Shown here: positions 1 through 5,728 of the stretch, piece after piece
Numbering within the stretch: the stretch's first letter is position 1
Layout: the number at the start of each line of letters is the position of its first letter
Position numbers and translations under genes: made by a program
Origin: Candidatus Omnitrophica bacterium CG07_land_8_20_14_0_80_50_8
GTDB taxonomy: Bacteria; Omnitrophota; Gorgyraeia; 2-02-FULL-51-18
Direction of reading: 5' to 3'
Assembly (NCBI GenBank): GCA_002779345.1
Contig: PEWW01000002.1
Location: 1 to 5,917 of the forward strand
DNA: 5,917 bases
Notes under the pieces: model-generated
Told to the model about the DNA's origin: nothing
The model's input: the letters and a program-made list of their open reading frames with translations, nothing else
Database searches by the model: none

Positions 1-108
1 TCGTTTTCTTTTGATTGATCGTCGGCTGTTTTTGCGCTTCTTAGGGCGTTGGAGTCTAAGATAGGTGGAGTCGGCCTCCACGTAGGCGATATCGGATGCA
101 TGGATGTG
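1..108 (-). pseudogene. Transposase fragment, probable UPF0236/ISLre2 type
   Basis: Read on the minus strand, an open frame runs from a TGA at 109-111 to the left edge. It contains the stretch IAYVEADSTYLRLQRPKKRK followed by a basic tail. The 'Y(V/I)EADxT(Y/W)xxLQ' pattern resembles the first catalytic-aspartate region of UPF0236/ISLre2 transposases; this is a family resemblance recalled from knowledge, not a search result. No plausible start codon or N-terminal region precedes it. The homology stops just before the palindromic element at 105-195, so the gene appears to have lost its 5' part there. The rest lies outside the window, so whether the C-terminal half is intact cannot be seen. It could instead belong to another DDE transposase family. 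Confidence 0.55.
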
Positions 109-195
109 TCAGTTGTTGACATTTGACATATTCCTGATGGAATTTTCGACCGTCCCAAATCAGACGGACCCAGTCAATGGTCAACGACTGACACC
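105..195. repeat. 90-bp palindromic element with two internal hairpins
   Basis: The outer arms are GTGTCAGTTGTTGACATTTGAC (106-127) split here only for description: they match the reverse complement of 173-194 at 19 of 22 positions. Inside lie two smaller stem-loops: 130-134 with 139-143 (loop TGAT), and CCGTC 150-154 with GACGG 163-167. The single strand could therefore fold into a three-way junction. It sits between the truncated transposase and the antiporter stop codon, only 13 bp from the latter. It could be a MITE or REP-like dispersed element, or an insertion-sequence end. There is no U-tract, so an intrinsic terminator for the antiporter transcript is unlikely, although the structure could protect the 3' end of the mRNA. 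Confidence 0.7.
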
Positions 196-208
196 TTTGC
201 AAATAGAA

Positions 209-1420
209 TCAAATCTTATTGCCCCCATTGGTATAGGCATCTTCCTGAGGAATTTCCTCATCAGCTACTGGAACTTCAAGTAAATGACTCGGCAGGAAAG
301 CAAGATTCGCGATGACAGTCGGTATGACCGCGCTCCCGATAACAACCGCGACCAAGTACGAATACTGCTGTTGAGACACGATTCCGTGCGTCAGTCCAAA
401 AAGAGCCGAAATAGTCCCAAAAGTTAAACCCGTCGACATGAGCAGTGTGTAATACCATCTTTCCTTAGCATCTTCTTTGAAGATCCCTATGACAGGGTAT
501 AGCCCGAATATTTTGGTAAAAACTTTTCCCGCCAAAAGAACTAAAAATATAAGCGGCGACGCACAAATTGCCGGAAGCGATACCAGAGAACCGGCGCGAA
601 GAAAATAAAAGGGCGTAAGAAAACCGATGGTCAGTGTCCTTAGCCGCCTAACATAAAAACCGTCTTTTCCGATGACCCCGGCAAGGATCATGCCGACAAG
701 ATATGCGGGCAATACCGCCTCCGAGCCCGACCAGATGGCCAAAGCCCCGAGGCCGAACAGCAAAAGAAGTATCCATTTTGTGCGTATCGCCGCTGTTTTA
801 TAAGCGTACAACCGTATGAGCCCTCTGGTTATCCCGGGCATAACCAAGAAGACAATAACGGAAACGACAATGAAGATCACGCTTTTATAAGTGAACGGGG
901 AGAAAATCAGCCCCAAGGCTATCACCGTCGCGAAATCATTGATAAAACAAGACCCCAGGATCCCTTTGCCATAGTCTGTTTTATTAAATCCGTATTCAAG
1001 CATGACCGAATAAACAACCGCCATGGAGGTCGTCGATAAAGCCACACCCGCAAGCAGGCTCGCTTGCGTGTTCCACTTTAAGAGAAACTTCGCGATCGCC
1101 GCGCAGCCAAGAAACGGGGCAAGAAAACCGATTAAACCTACGACGGACACTTCCCTCATTTTTTTTCTTAAAGAATCAGGATCCAGCTCCGTGCCGGCTA
1201 AGAATGTCAGCAGCATAGCGCCCGAACCGGCGATGAATTTAAGCCACTCCGAATTCGGCCGCATCGAATCCGGCCCGATGAATTGCGCCGCGACAGATCC
1301 GGCGACCATACCCACGCATATTTCCATTAAAGCCATCGATATTTTAAACCGGTTCGCGAGAATGGTTGCGATCACGGCAAGCGCAAGCCAAAGTGTGGCC
1401 ATAGTGAATGGTTCCAGCAT
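209..1420 (-). CDS. Cation:proton antiporter (Na_H_Exchanger family), fluoride-riboswitch controlled
   Basis: This is an integral membrane antiporter of 403 residues with about 11-13 hydrophobic segments and no cytosolic TrkA/RCK domain. It fits the bare membrane domain of the Na+/H+ exchanger family (PF00999, CPA superfamily), which swaps Na+ or K+ for protons. Visible landmarks are 'LSTTSMAVVYSVM' (128-140), matching the unwound helix-4 region; an Asn-Asp pair at 161-162 ('CFINDFATV'), where the ion-binding motif lies; and 'TPFYFLRAGS' (269-278) with Arg275 near the usual TM10 basic residue. An ND motif rather than DD is typical of electroneutral exchangers. The ATG at 1420 is preferred over the TTG codon just before it, because a strong GGAGGAG Shine-Dalgarno (1433-1427) lies 6 nt upstream. 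The polar acidic tail (from about residue 382) is short. The gene is transcribed behind a fluoride riboswitch, so a role in fluoride stress is inferred; the transported ion is unknown. Confidence 0.93.
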   Translation of the reverse strand: MLEPFTMATLWLALAVIATILANRFKISMALMEICVGMVAGSVAAQFIGPDSMRPNSEWLKFIAGSGAMLLTFLAGTELDPDSLRKKMREVSVVGLIGFLAPFLGCAAIAKFLLKWNTQASLLAGVALSTTSMAVVYSVMLEYGFNKTDYGKGILGSCFINDFATVIALGLIFSPFTYKSVIFIVVSVIVFLVMPGITRGLIRLYAYKTAAIRTKWILLLLFGLGALAIWSGSEAVLPAYLVGMILAGVIGKDGFYVRRLRTLTIGFLTPFYFLRAGSLVSLPAICASPLIFLVLLAGKVFTKIFGLYPVIGIFKEDAKERWYYTLLMSTGLTFGTISALFGLTHGIVSQQQYSYLVAVVIGSAVIPTVIANLAFLPSHLLEVPVADEEIPQEDAYTNGGNKI

Positions 1421-1426
1421 CAAAAT

Positions 1427-1436
1427 CTCCTCCCCC
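1427..1436 (-). promoter_or_regulatory. Ribosome binding site that fixes the antiporter start
   Basis: The minus strand reads GGGGGAGGAG, then ATTTTG, then ATG. The GGAGGAG core is 6 nt from the ATG at 1420-1418, which is near-ideal spacing. The same site would be only about 3 nt from the in-frame TTG at 1423-1421, so ATG is the likely start. Confidence 0.85.
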
Positions 1437-1556
1437 TTATTGAATTTTTATTATTAAACCGACTCGTCAAAAATCTCTACCTTGTTTCTTAAATTCCATA
1501 GGGTTCAAATGAAAGGAAATACCCAATTGGCCGTGCCGGACAATGTTTATTTACAT
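1437..1556 (-). other. Untranslated leader between riboswitch terminator and antiporter
   Basis: About 120 nt of AT-rich leader follows the terminator U-tract on the minus strand. I see no further strong hairpin, no convincing second promoter and no credible leader peptide. A 10-codon frame near 1503-1471 (MEFKKQGRDF) has no Shine-Dalgarno. Together with the riboswitch and the two promoters, this accounts for the 370-bp gap between the divergent genes. Confidence 0.5.
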
Positions 1557-1597
1557 AAAAAAACTCCCACTATTCCTTGTACGGAACAATAGGAGTT
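1557..1597 (-). terminator. Intrinsic terminator, expression platform of the fluoride riboswitch
   Basis: On the minus strand a 15-bp stem (1597-1583 with 1576-1562, all pairs Watson-Crick or G-U) closes a 6-nt loop, GUACAA, and runs into a run of seven U residues (1563-1557). The 5' arm begins AACUCC (1597-1592). This is the same segment that the aptamer needs for its pseudoknot, so terminator and ligand-bound aptamer exclude each other. Fluoride should favour the pseudoknot and read-through. Confidence 0.93.
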
Positions 1598-1645
1598 ATC
1601 AGCCGCATTGGCAGTCTAGCTATCAGGCGAACCCCATCGCCTAAA
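1592..1645 (-). ncRNA. Fluoride riboswitch aptamer (crcB motif)
   Basis: The minus strand shows the crcB-motif layout. GGCGAUGGGGUUCGCC (1641-1626) forms a 4-bp stem, GGCG/CGCC, around the conserved loop AUGGGGUU. A linker follows, then a second hairpin GCC-AAUGC-GGC (1612-1602), then the conserved UGAU (1601-1598) and AACUCC (1597-1592). GGGGUU (1635-1630) pairs with AACUCC to make the pseudoknot that encloses fluoride with Mg2+ in the known structures of this class. The pairing AACUCC also starts the terminator stem, giving a transcriptional ON switch. Known members control CrcB/Fluc, CLC-F and, from memory, some Na+/H+ antiporters; the gene downstream here is an antiporter. Confidence 0.94.
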
Positions 1646-1653
1646 ACTACGGC

Positions 1654-1682
1654 ATAGTAACACAGCCCGCGCACTTCTCCAA
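1654..1682 (-). promoter_or_regulatory. Sigma-70-like promoter for riboswitch-antiporter transcript
   Basis: On the minus strand a -35-like TTGGAG (1682-1677) is followed by a 17-bp spacer and an extended -10, TGT-TACTAT (hexamer 1659-1654). Initiation about 7 nt downstream would place +1 just before the aptamer, as expected for a riboswitch leader. The hexamers are imperfect; position and spacing are the main support. Confidence 0.6.
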
Positions 1683-1712
1683 GAAAAAACGCCTTAACCC
1701 TGCCCCAGTAGA

Positions 1713-1745
1713 CAACAATTTCCATGCCATTCATAAAAATTGTTG
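1713..1745. repeat. Perfect 9-bp inverted repeat over the resB promoter
   Basis: CAACAATTT (1713-1721) and AAATTGTTG (1737-1745) are exact reverse complements separated by 15 nt. The arms flank the -35 hexamer and the right arm ends in the TG of the extended -10. It is placed like an operator for a dimeric regulator that would block RNA polymerase. No candidate binding protein can be named from the sequence. Confidence 0.45.
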
Positions 1746-1752
1746 CTATAAT
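1724..1752 (+). promoter_or_regulatory. Extended -10 promoter for the resB-ccsA operon
   Basis: A perfect TATAAT (1747-1752) preceded by TGC makes an extended -10 box. At 17 bp upstream lies ATGCCA (1724-1729), a 4-of-6 match to the -35 consensus. Transcription would begin near 1759, leaving a leader of about 36 nt before the resB ATG with an AGGA (1781-1784) ribosome site. Confidence 0.7.
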
Positions 1753-1794
1753 GCGCCTTAAACCTTTTAGCCAAAATAGCAGGACTTTCCCTCT

Positions 1795-3549
1795 ATGGTC
1801 ATTATCGAACTTCTTGGTTCGCTCACGTTCGCGATCATTCTGATCAGCGCGCTGGGCCTAACGCTCATCGCATCGACGGTGTTGGAGTCCTTTTTTGGCA
1901 CACCCTTTGTTCAAAAATTCTTTTACCAGTCGGTTTGGTTTGATATCTTTTTAGGCTTCTTGGCCCTCAATATCCTTTTTTCTGTGCTTCTGCGTTTTCC
2001 TTACAAAAAGCGTCACACCGGTTTTGTGATAACTCACGCCGGTATTCTCCTTCTCCTGGCAGGTTCTTATATCACGCGTCTGGCGGCCATCGACGGCCAA
2101 ATGATGCTCTATGAGGGGCAAAAAAAGGACGCGATTGTCCAAAATACTTATGAACTCCTTGCCCATGAGCCAAATGGGAAGGTTGTTTCTTTGGTCTTGG
2201 CGCTCGGCGGCCGGGAGATCAAACACCGTCTGGACACGGCAAGCGGGCCGCTAGAACTTACGGTCCATCGGTTTTTGGACAGCGCTTTAATTAAAACAAA
2301 TATTGTTGATTCCCCGTCCGCCCCTGTCAACCACGCGGCACTTCTGGCGATATCGAGCCAGGACGCAGGCGTCAACGAAAACGTATGGCTCGTAGAAAAT
2401 AATCCGCTCGAACCCGGTGCAAACAGGCTTACCCTGGGTCCGGCGGTATTTGACATCGCCGAGAAACCCAAAGAGGCGCCTATGAATCTCACCCTGACAG
2501 AACTGCCCAAATCACCCACGCTTCACCTTTATAGAGCGGATAAAGGAATCGATTTGTCGGTAGACCTTCAAAATATTCCCAGCGGAGATATTCCCGCCGG
2601 TCAAAGCGGGCTTAGGGTCTCAAATTTAAAATATTATCCGGACGCCAGAGTTGGCGCCAATAACACGCTCGTGAATGCTTCAAACAATTCGCAAAATCCC
2701 GCCGTCGCGTTTGATGTCAAGGGATCGGACGGCCAGCTTGAGCATTACGTCCGGTTCGCGCTCTTTCCTGAATTCGAATCCATGCACAAAAAAAAATCAC
2801 AGACACATTTTGATTTGTCAGTTGACCTATTAACCCCCGCCTCGTTAGAAGCTTCAAACAACGCCGAACCTTCACTTTCTATTCATTATTCCAGAAACGG
2901 CACGTGGAGTTATTTGTCTAAATCCTTAAAAACCAAGTCGGAAGGCGATCTTGAGACCGGCAAAACCTATCAGACCGGCTGGATGGATTTTTCGTTCCGC
3001 GCGGAAAGTTTGTTGAATCACGCCACAGTGTCTAAACGGATCGAGCGGGCGCCAGGCTCGGGCAAGGACGGGTCACCTGCCGCCGAGGTGTCCGTTACTA
3101 AAAACGGAAAAGTACTTTTCAATGACTGGGTATTGGAAGACAACCCTCAAACGTTGGAAACTGGCGGGAAGAAACTCGTGTTGATGGTCCGCGCCAAAAA
3201 TCTAAAAATACCGTTCGAGCTTGAGCTGAAAAATTTCAGGAAGATCGATTATCCCGGAACGCGCCAGCCAAGCGCTTTCGAAAGCGATGTCATACTCACC
3301 GACCCGAAGGAAAACTTAACCTTAAGCAAAACCATCAGCATGAATCACCCGCTGGATTATAAAGGTTACCGTATTTTTCAGTCATCCTATATCCAGGATC
3401 CGATGTCCGGCCGGGCCTCGGTCTTCACGGTCGCCAATAATCCCGGGATCAGTCTTATTTACGCAGGGTCATTCATAACATTTCTCGGCGCATTTTTTGT
3501 TTTTTTTATCGCGCCCTATTCGTCCATGCTAAAAGAGGATAAAAAATGA
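1795..3549 (+). CDS. resB: ResB/CcsB-family System II cytochrome c biogenesis protein
   Basis: ResB (584 residues) partners CcsA to carry heme across the membrane and attach it to apocytochrome c. Three N-terminal membrane segments (about 5-28, 48-67, 77-93) precede a large extracytoplasmic domain (about 95-550) and a final membrane helix (about 553-574). His81 in 'VITHAGILLLLAG' fits the TM histidine of CcsB thought to hold heme. The end of the periplasmic domain, 'HPLDYKGYRIFQSSYI' (518-533) then 'NNPGISLIYAG' (548-558), is the ResB family signature. The large central beta-rich region is poorly conserved, as is usual. The start at ATG 1795 has AGGA 10 nt upstream and gives the expected hydrophobic beginning. 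The stop overlaps the ccsA start by four bases (ATGA). No CcdA or ResA thiol-reduction gene is in view. Confidence 0.92.
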   Translation: MVIIELLGSLTFAIILISALGLTLIASTVLESFFGTPFVQKFFYQSVWFDIFLGFLALNILFSVLLRFPYKKRHTGFVITHAGILLLLAGSYITRLAAIDGQMMLYEGQKKDAIVQNTYELLAHEPNGKVVSLVLALGGREIKHRLDTASGPLELTVHRFLDSALIKTNIVDSPSAPVNHAALLAISSQDAGVNENVWLVENNPLEPGANRLTLGPAVFDIAEKPKEAPMNLTLTELPKSPTLHLYRADKGIDLSVDLQNIPSGDIPAGQSGLRVSNLKYYPDARVGANNTLVNASNNSQNPAVAFDVKGSDGQLEHYVRFALFPEFESMHKKKSQTHFDLSVDLLTPASLEASNNAEPSLSIHYSRNGTWSYLSKSLKTKSEGDLETGKTYQTGWMDFSFRAESLLNHATVSKRIERAPGSGKDGSPAAEVSVTKNGKVLFNDWVLEDNPQTLETGGKKLVLMVRAKNLKIPFELELKNFRKIDYPGTRQPSAFESDVILTDPKENLTLSKTISMNHPLDYKGYRIFQSSYIQDPMSGRASVFTVANNPGISLIYAGSFITFLGAFFVFFIAPYSSMLKEDKK

Positions 3550-5273
3550 AAAATCATTTCCGATTCCCAAATCGTCCTCCTGAGGCGCTTTTTGCCGAAG
3601 GATCTTACTCTAAGATCCTTCCCCTTCGCTGCGCTGGGAGTCAGGATGACAAGGCTGCCCTGAACAGTTATATTTTCCGAACCCTACTGGTTTGGTTCAT
3701 ACTTTTAACCGGCGTCTTCGCCTCAACCTGCGAAGCCGGACCCATTGCCTCCCATGCCGCGCAGGCAATCCCGATCCAGCACGCCGGCCGCGTCAAGTCG
3801 TTCGAGGCATTCTCACGACAAACCGTTGAGTTTATTACCACAAAAGAATCCTGGCAGCGCCAACCGGCCGTGAATGTGATCCTCAAAGCGCTAAGCAATA
3901 AGAATGACGTCGCGAATTGGCCGTGGGTGCGCGTAAGCTATAAACCGCTTCTGGCCGAGCTTGGCCTCCCGGCCGACAAACAATATTTTTCTTACCATGA
4001 ACTCGTAAACTCATTTGATAAGATCGAGACGCTCGTTAAAAAATCACAGACCAAACGTGACCAGGACCTGCGTCCTTCCAAACTTGAACAGGAGGCGGAA
4101 TCTCTTTTTTCAAAACTCATGGAAGTTAAACACCTCTTCACCGGGGAAAGCATCCTCGTGGTCCCCCCTTCGAACGGCGAGGTTTGGACGTCCCCTTATA
4201 AGGAAGAAAGCCTCCTGGCCGCGAACTTTAAGGCGCTTATGTCACTTTACGGCGAGAAAGATCAGGCCGCGTTCAGCGAAAAGGTCAAGGCTTGGACAAA
4301 CAATGTTCATGAACTCACCGGCGGAAAATTCCGCCGCGCGGTCGATCTGGAAGCTCGTTATTACGCCTGGAGGCCTTTCCAAAACGCTTGGATCGCCTAT
4401 CTTGCAGCGTTCCTGATCTTTACTTTTTCTAAGAAAAAGCATGCTCGGGTACGCGCCTTGGGCATCGCTATTCTAGCTTGGGCAATTTTCTTTCACACGT
4501 TAGGTTTAATACTTCGCGTGGTGATCCTGAACAGGCCTCCGGTGTCCAACATGTACGAGTCCATGATCTTCATGAATTGGATCCTCATCGTCACGGCAGT
4601 CGCCTTTTCTATACTCAAGAAAAATTCGGCCGTTATTTCGATCGGCGCTTTGATCAGCGCCATCGTGATGATCTACGGGAACCTCCTGCCGATCGAGACA
4701 AATCTCGAAGTGTTGACTCCCGTTTTGAGGAGCAATTATTGGCTCACGATGCACGTGATGACGATCGTGGCCAGCTACGGCATCTTCGCGCTGGCGATGG
4801 GGCTGGGCCACAGGGTCTTGTTCCTTCATTTCATTAACAAAATGACTAAAGAAGAGGAAAAGCGGTCCGACCAGGTCATTTACCGGACGATAGAGATCGG
4901 GGCCCTGCTTTTAGGGATCGGCACGGGGTTGGGCGGTGTATGGGCCAACGAGTCCTGGGGACGGTTCTGGGGTTGGGACCCCAAAGAAACGTGGGCGCTC
5001 ATTACCTTTTTAGGCTATTTGATCTTGATCCATCTTAATCACGCCAAACTGATCAAGCCGTACACACTGGCGGTGAGCGCGATCCTCGGTTTTCTCCTGG
5101 TGTTGATGACGTGGTACGGCGTGAACTTTGTGCTGGGCCGCGGGCTTCACAGCTATGGCCAGGGTTCCGGCGGAATGATCTGGGTAATCTATTATCTCAT
5201 TTTCGAAGCGCTTTTTCTGGGTATGGCGCTCTTAAAAAAACGGTCTCACTTGCCTAGAAAAAAACACTCATGA
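3546..5273 (+). CDS. ccsA: CcsA/ResC cytochrome c synthase with N-terminal periplasmic domain
   Basis: CcsA (575 residues) is the heme-handling core of System II. After a signal-like helix (about 44-64) comes a periplasmic domain (about 66-275) starting 'IPIQHAGRVKSFEAFSRQ' (75-92), like the region joining CcsB to CcsA in fused CcsBA proteins. About eight or nine membrane helices follow (279-563). The tryptophan-rich heme motif is WGRFWGWDPKETW (471-483). Candidate heme histidines are His403 ('LTMHVMTIV'), His499 ('HLNHAKL') and His535 ('GRGLHSYG'), matching P-His1, TM-His2 and P-His2. GAGG (3535-3538) 7 nt before ATG and the ATGA overlap with resB support the start. The first 45 residues are odd: residues 7-45 appear to come from an inserted palindromic repeat (see that entry). 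The gene overlaps the next by ATGA. Confidence 0.94.
   Translation: MKNHFRFPNRPPEALFAEGSYSKILPLRCAGSQDDKAALNSYIFRTLLVWFILLTGVFASTCEAGPIASHAAQAIPIQHAGRVKSFEAFSRQTVEFITTKESWQRQPAVNVILKALSNKNDVANWPWVRVSYKPLLAELGLPADKQYFSYHELVNSFDKIETLVKKSQTKRDQDLRPSKLEQEAESLFSKLMEVKHLFTGESILVVPPSNGEVWTSPYKEESLLAANFKALMSLYGEKDQAAFSEKVKAWTNNVHELTGGKFRRAVDLEARYYAWRPFQNAWIAYLAAFLIFTFSKKKHARVRALGIAILAWAIFFHTLGLILRVVILNRPPVSNMYESMIFMNWILIVTAVAFSILKKNSAVISIGALISAIVMIYGNLLPIETNLEVLTPVLRSNYWLTMHVMTIVASYGIFALAMGLGHRVLFLHFINKMTKEEEKRSDQVIYRTIEIGALLLGIGTGLGGVWANESWGRFWGWDPKETWALITFLGYLILIHLNHAKLIKPYTLAVSAILGFLLVLMTWYGVNFVLGRGLHSYGQGSGGMIWVIYYLIFEALFLGMALLKKRSHLPRKKHS
3574..3650. repeat. Palindromic repeat inserted in frame in ccsA
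   Basis: The core GAAGGATCTTA (3597-3607), 3-nt spacer CTC and TAAGATCCTTC (3611-3621) is a perfect 11-bp inverted repeat. The ends, GTCCTCCTGA (3574-3583) and TCAGGATGAC (3641-3650), pair at 9 of 10 positions. The 'CCTGAGGCG...GAAGGATCTTA' wording resembles dispersed palindromes that I recall from intergenic regions of many bacteria. Here it lies inside the ccsA reading frame, encoding roughly residues 10-35. The 7-mer TTTCCGA occurs at 3557-3563 and 3674-3680, 117 bp (39 codons) apart, and may mark the ends of the inserted segment. Confidence 0.75.
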
Positions 5274-5728
5274 ATGTCGCGGAAATCGTTCAAAAAATTC
5301 AGTACATGATCGCGCCGGCCGTCATGGTGTCGAGCTCGGCGCTATTGCTTCTTGGATTTCAAAATAAGTTTTCAAATCTTGCGAACCGCTTCCGGGTGTT
5401 GAATCAGGAAAAGCGGATCTTGTCTCAAAAATCCCATAAGGAAGAAATGGAAGCGCTGCGCCTGAACAGCCTGACACTGCAAGTGGATCAGCTGATGAAA
5501 CGCGCCTCCTACGTAAAGAACGCCATCTTGTTCACCTACCTGGCGATCATCTGTTTCCTCGGCGCTTCTATTTTGGTCTTTCTGAACGTCTACGTTTCCT
5601 TTCAATTAAATTATGGGATCGCTTATGTAATTCTGGCGGGTTTTTTGTCATTGATTGCGACCAGCGTTTTTATGCTTTTAGAGACATGGATCTTTTACGG
5701 GATCATCGCGCTGGAGAAAAAGATCTAA
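5270..5728 (+). CDS. DUF2721-type small membrane protein
   Basis: This 152-residue protein has one N-terminal hydrophobic segment (about 12-30), a charged, probably helical middle (35-80) and two further segments (about 85-107 and 116-138). The opening 'MIAPAVMVSSSALLLLGFQNKF' region (13-34) and 'LANRFRVLNQEKR' (37-49) match my recollection of DUF2721 (PF11026), a family without an established function. Its ATG lies in an ATGA overlap with the ccsA stop and no Shine-Dalgarno is evident, so translation probably depends on coupling. Being last in a System II operon hints at a link to cytochrome maturation or membrane redox, but that is inference. Its stop codon overlaps that of the convergent regulator gene. 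Confidence 0.82.
   Translation: MNVAEIVQKIQYMIAPAVMVSSSALLLLGFQNKFSNLANRFRVLNQEKRILSQKSHKEEMEALRLNSLTLQVDQLMKRASYVKNAILFTYLAIICFLGASILVFLNVYVSFQLNYGIAYVILAGFLSLIATSVFMLLETWIFYGIIALEKKI

Noticed and set aside
105..195. Intrinsic terminator for the antiporter transcript
   Set aside because: The position fits, but no U-run follows the stem in the direction of transcription and the palindrome is much larger than a normal terminator.
1421..1423. TTG as the antiporter start codon
   Set aside because: The adjacent ATG at 1420 has ideal spacing from GGAGGAG; TTG would sit too close to it.
1023..1457. 144-codon plus-strand open frame antisense to the antiporter
   Set aside because: It is a shadow of the antiporter gene. 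It has no ribosome site, no recognisable domain and a composition expected from the reverse of membrane-protein codons.
1471..1503. Ten-codon leader peptide MEFKKQGRDF in the antiporter leader
   Set aside because: No Shine-Dalgarno, no regulatory codon bias and no attenuator hairpin linked to it.
1590..1660. Possible cyclic-di-GMP (GEMM) or manganese riboswitch
   Set aside because: The plus-strand 'CGCCTAAA' drew attention, but the GEMM receptor layout is missing. The minus strand matches the fluoride motif with its pseudoknot and terminator.
3574..3650. CRISPR-like repeat or transcription terminator at the palindrome in ccsA
   Set aside because: There is a single copy with no spacers, and it lies in an open coding frame with no U-tract after the stem.
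4478..4837. Overlapping open frames on both strands inside ccsA (also 4015-4416 and 4506-4829)
   Set aside because: They lie wholly within the well-supported ccsA frame and encode Arg/His/Asp-rich sequence typical of frame-shifted reading.
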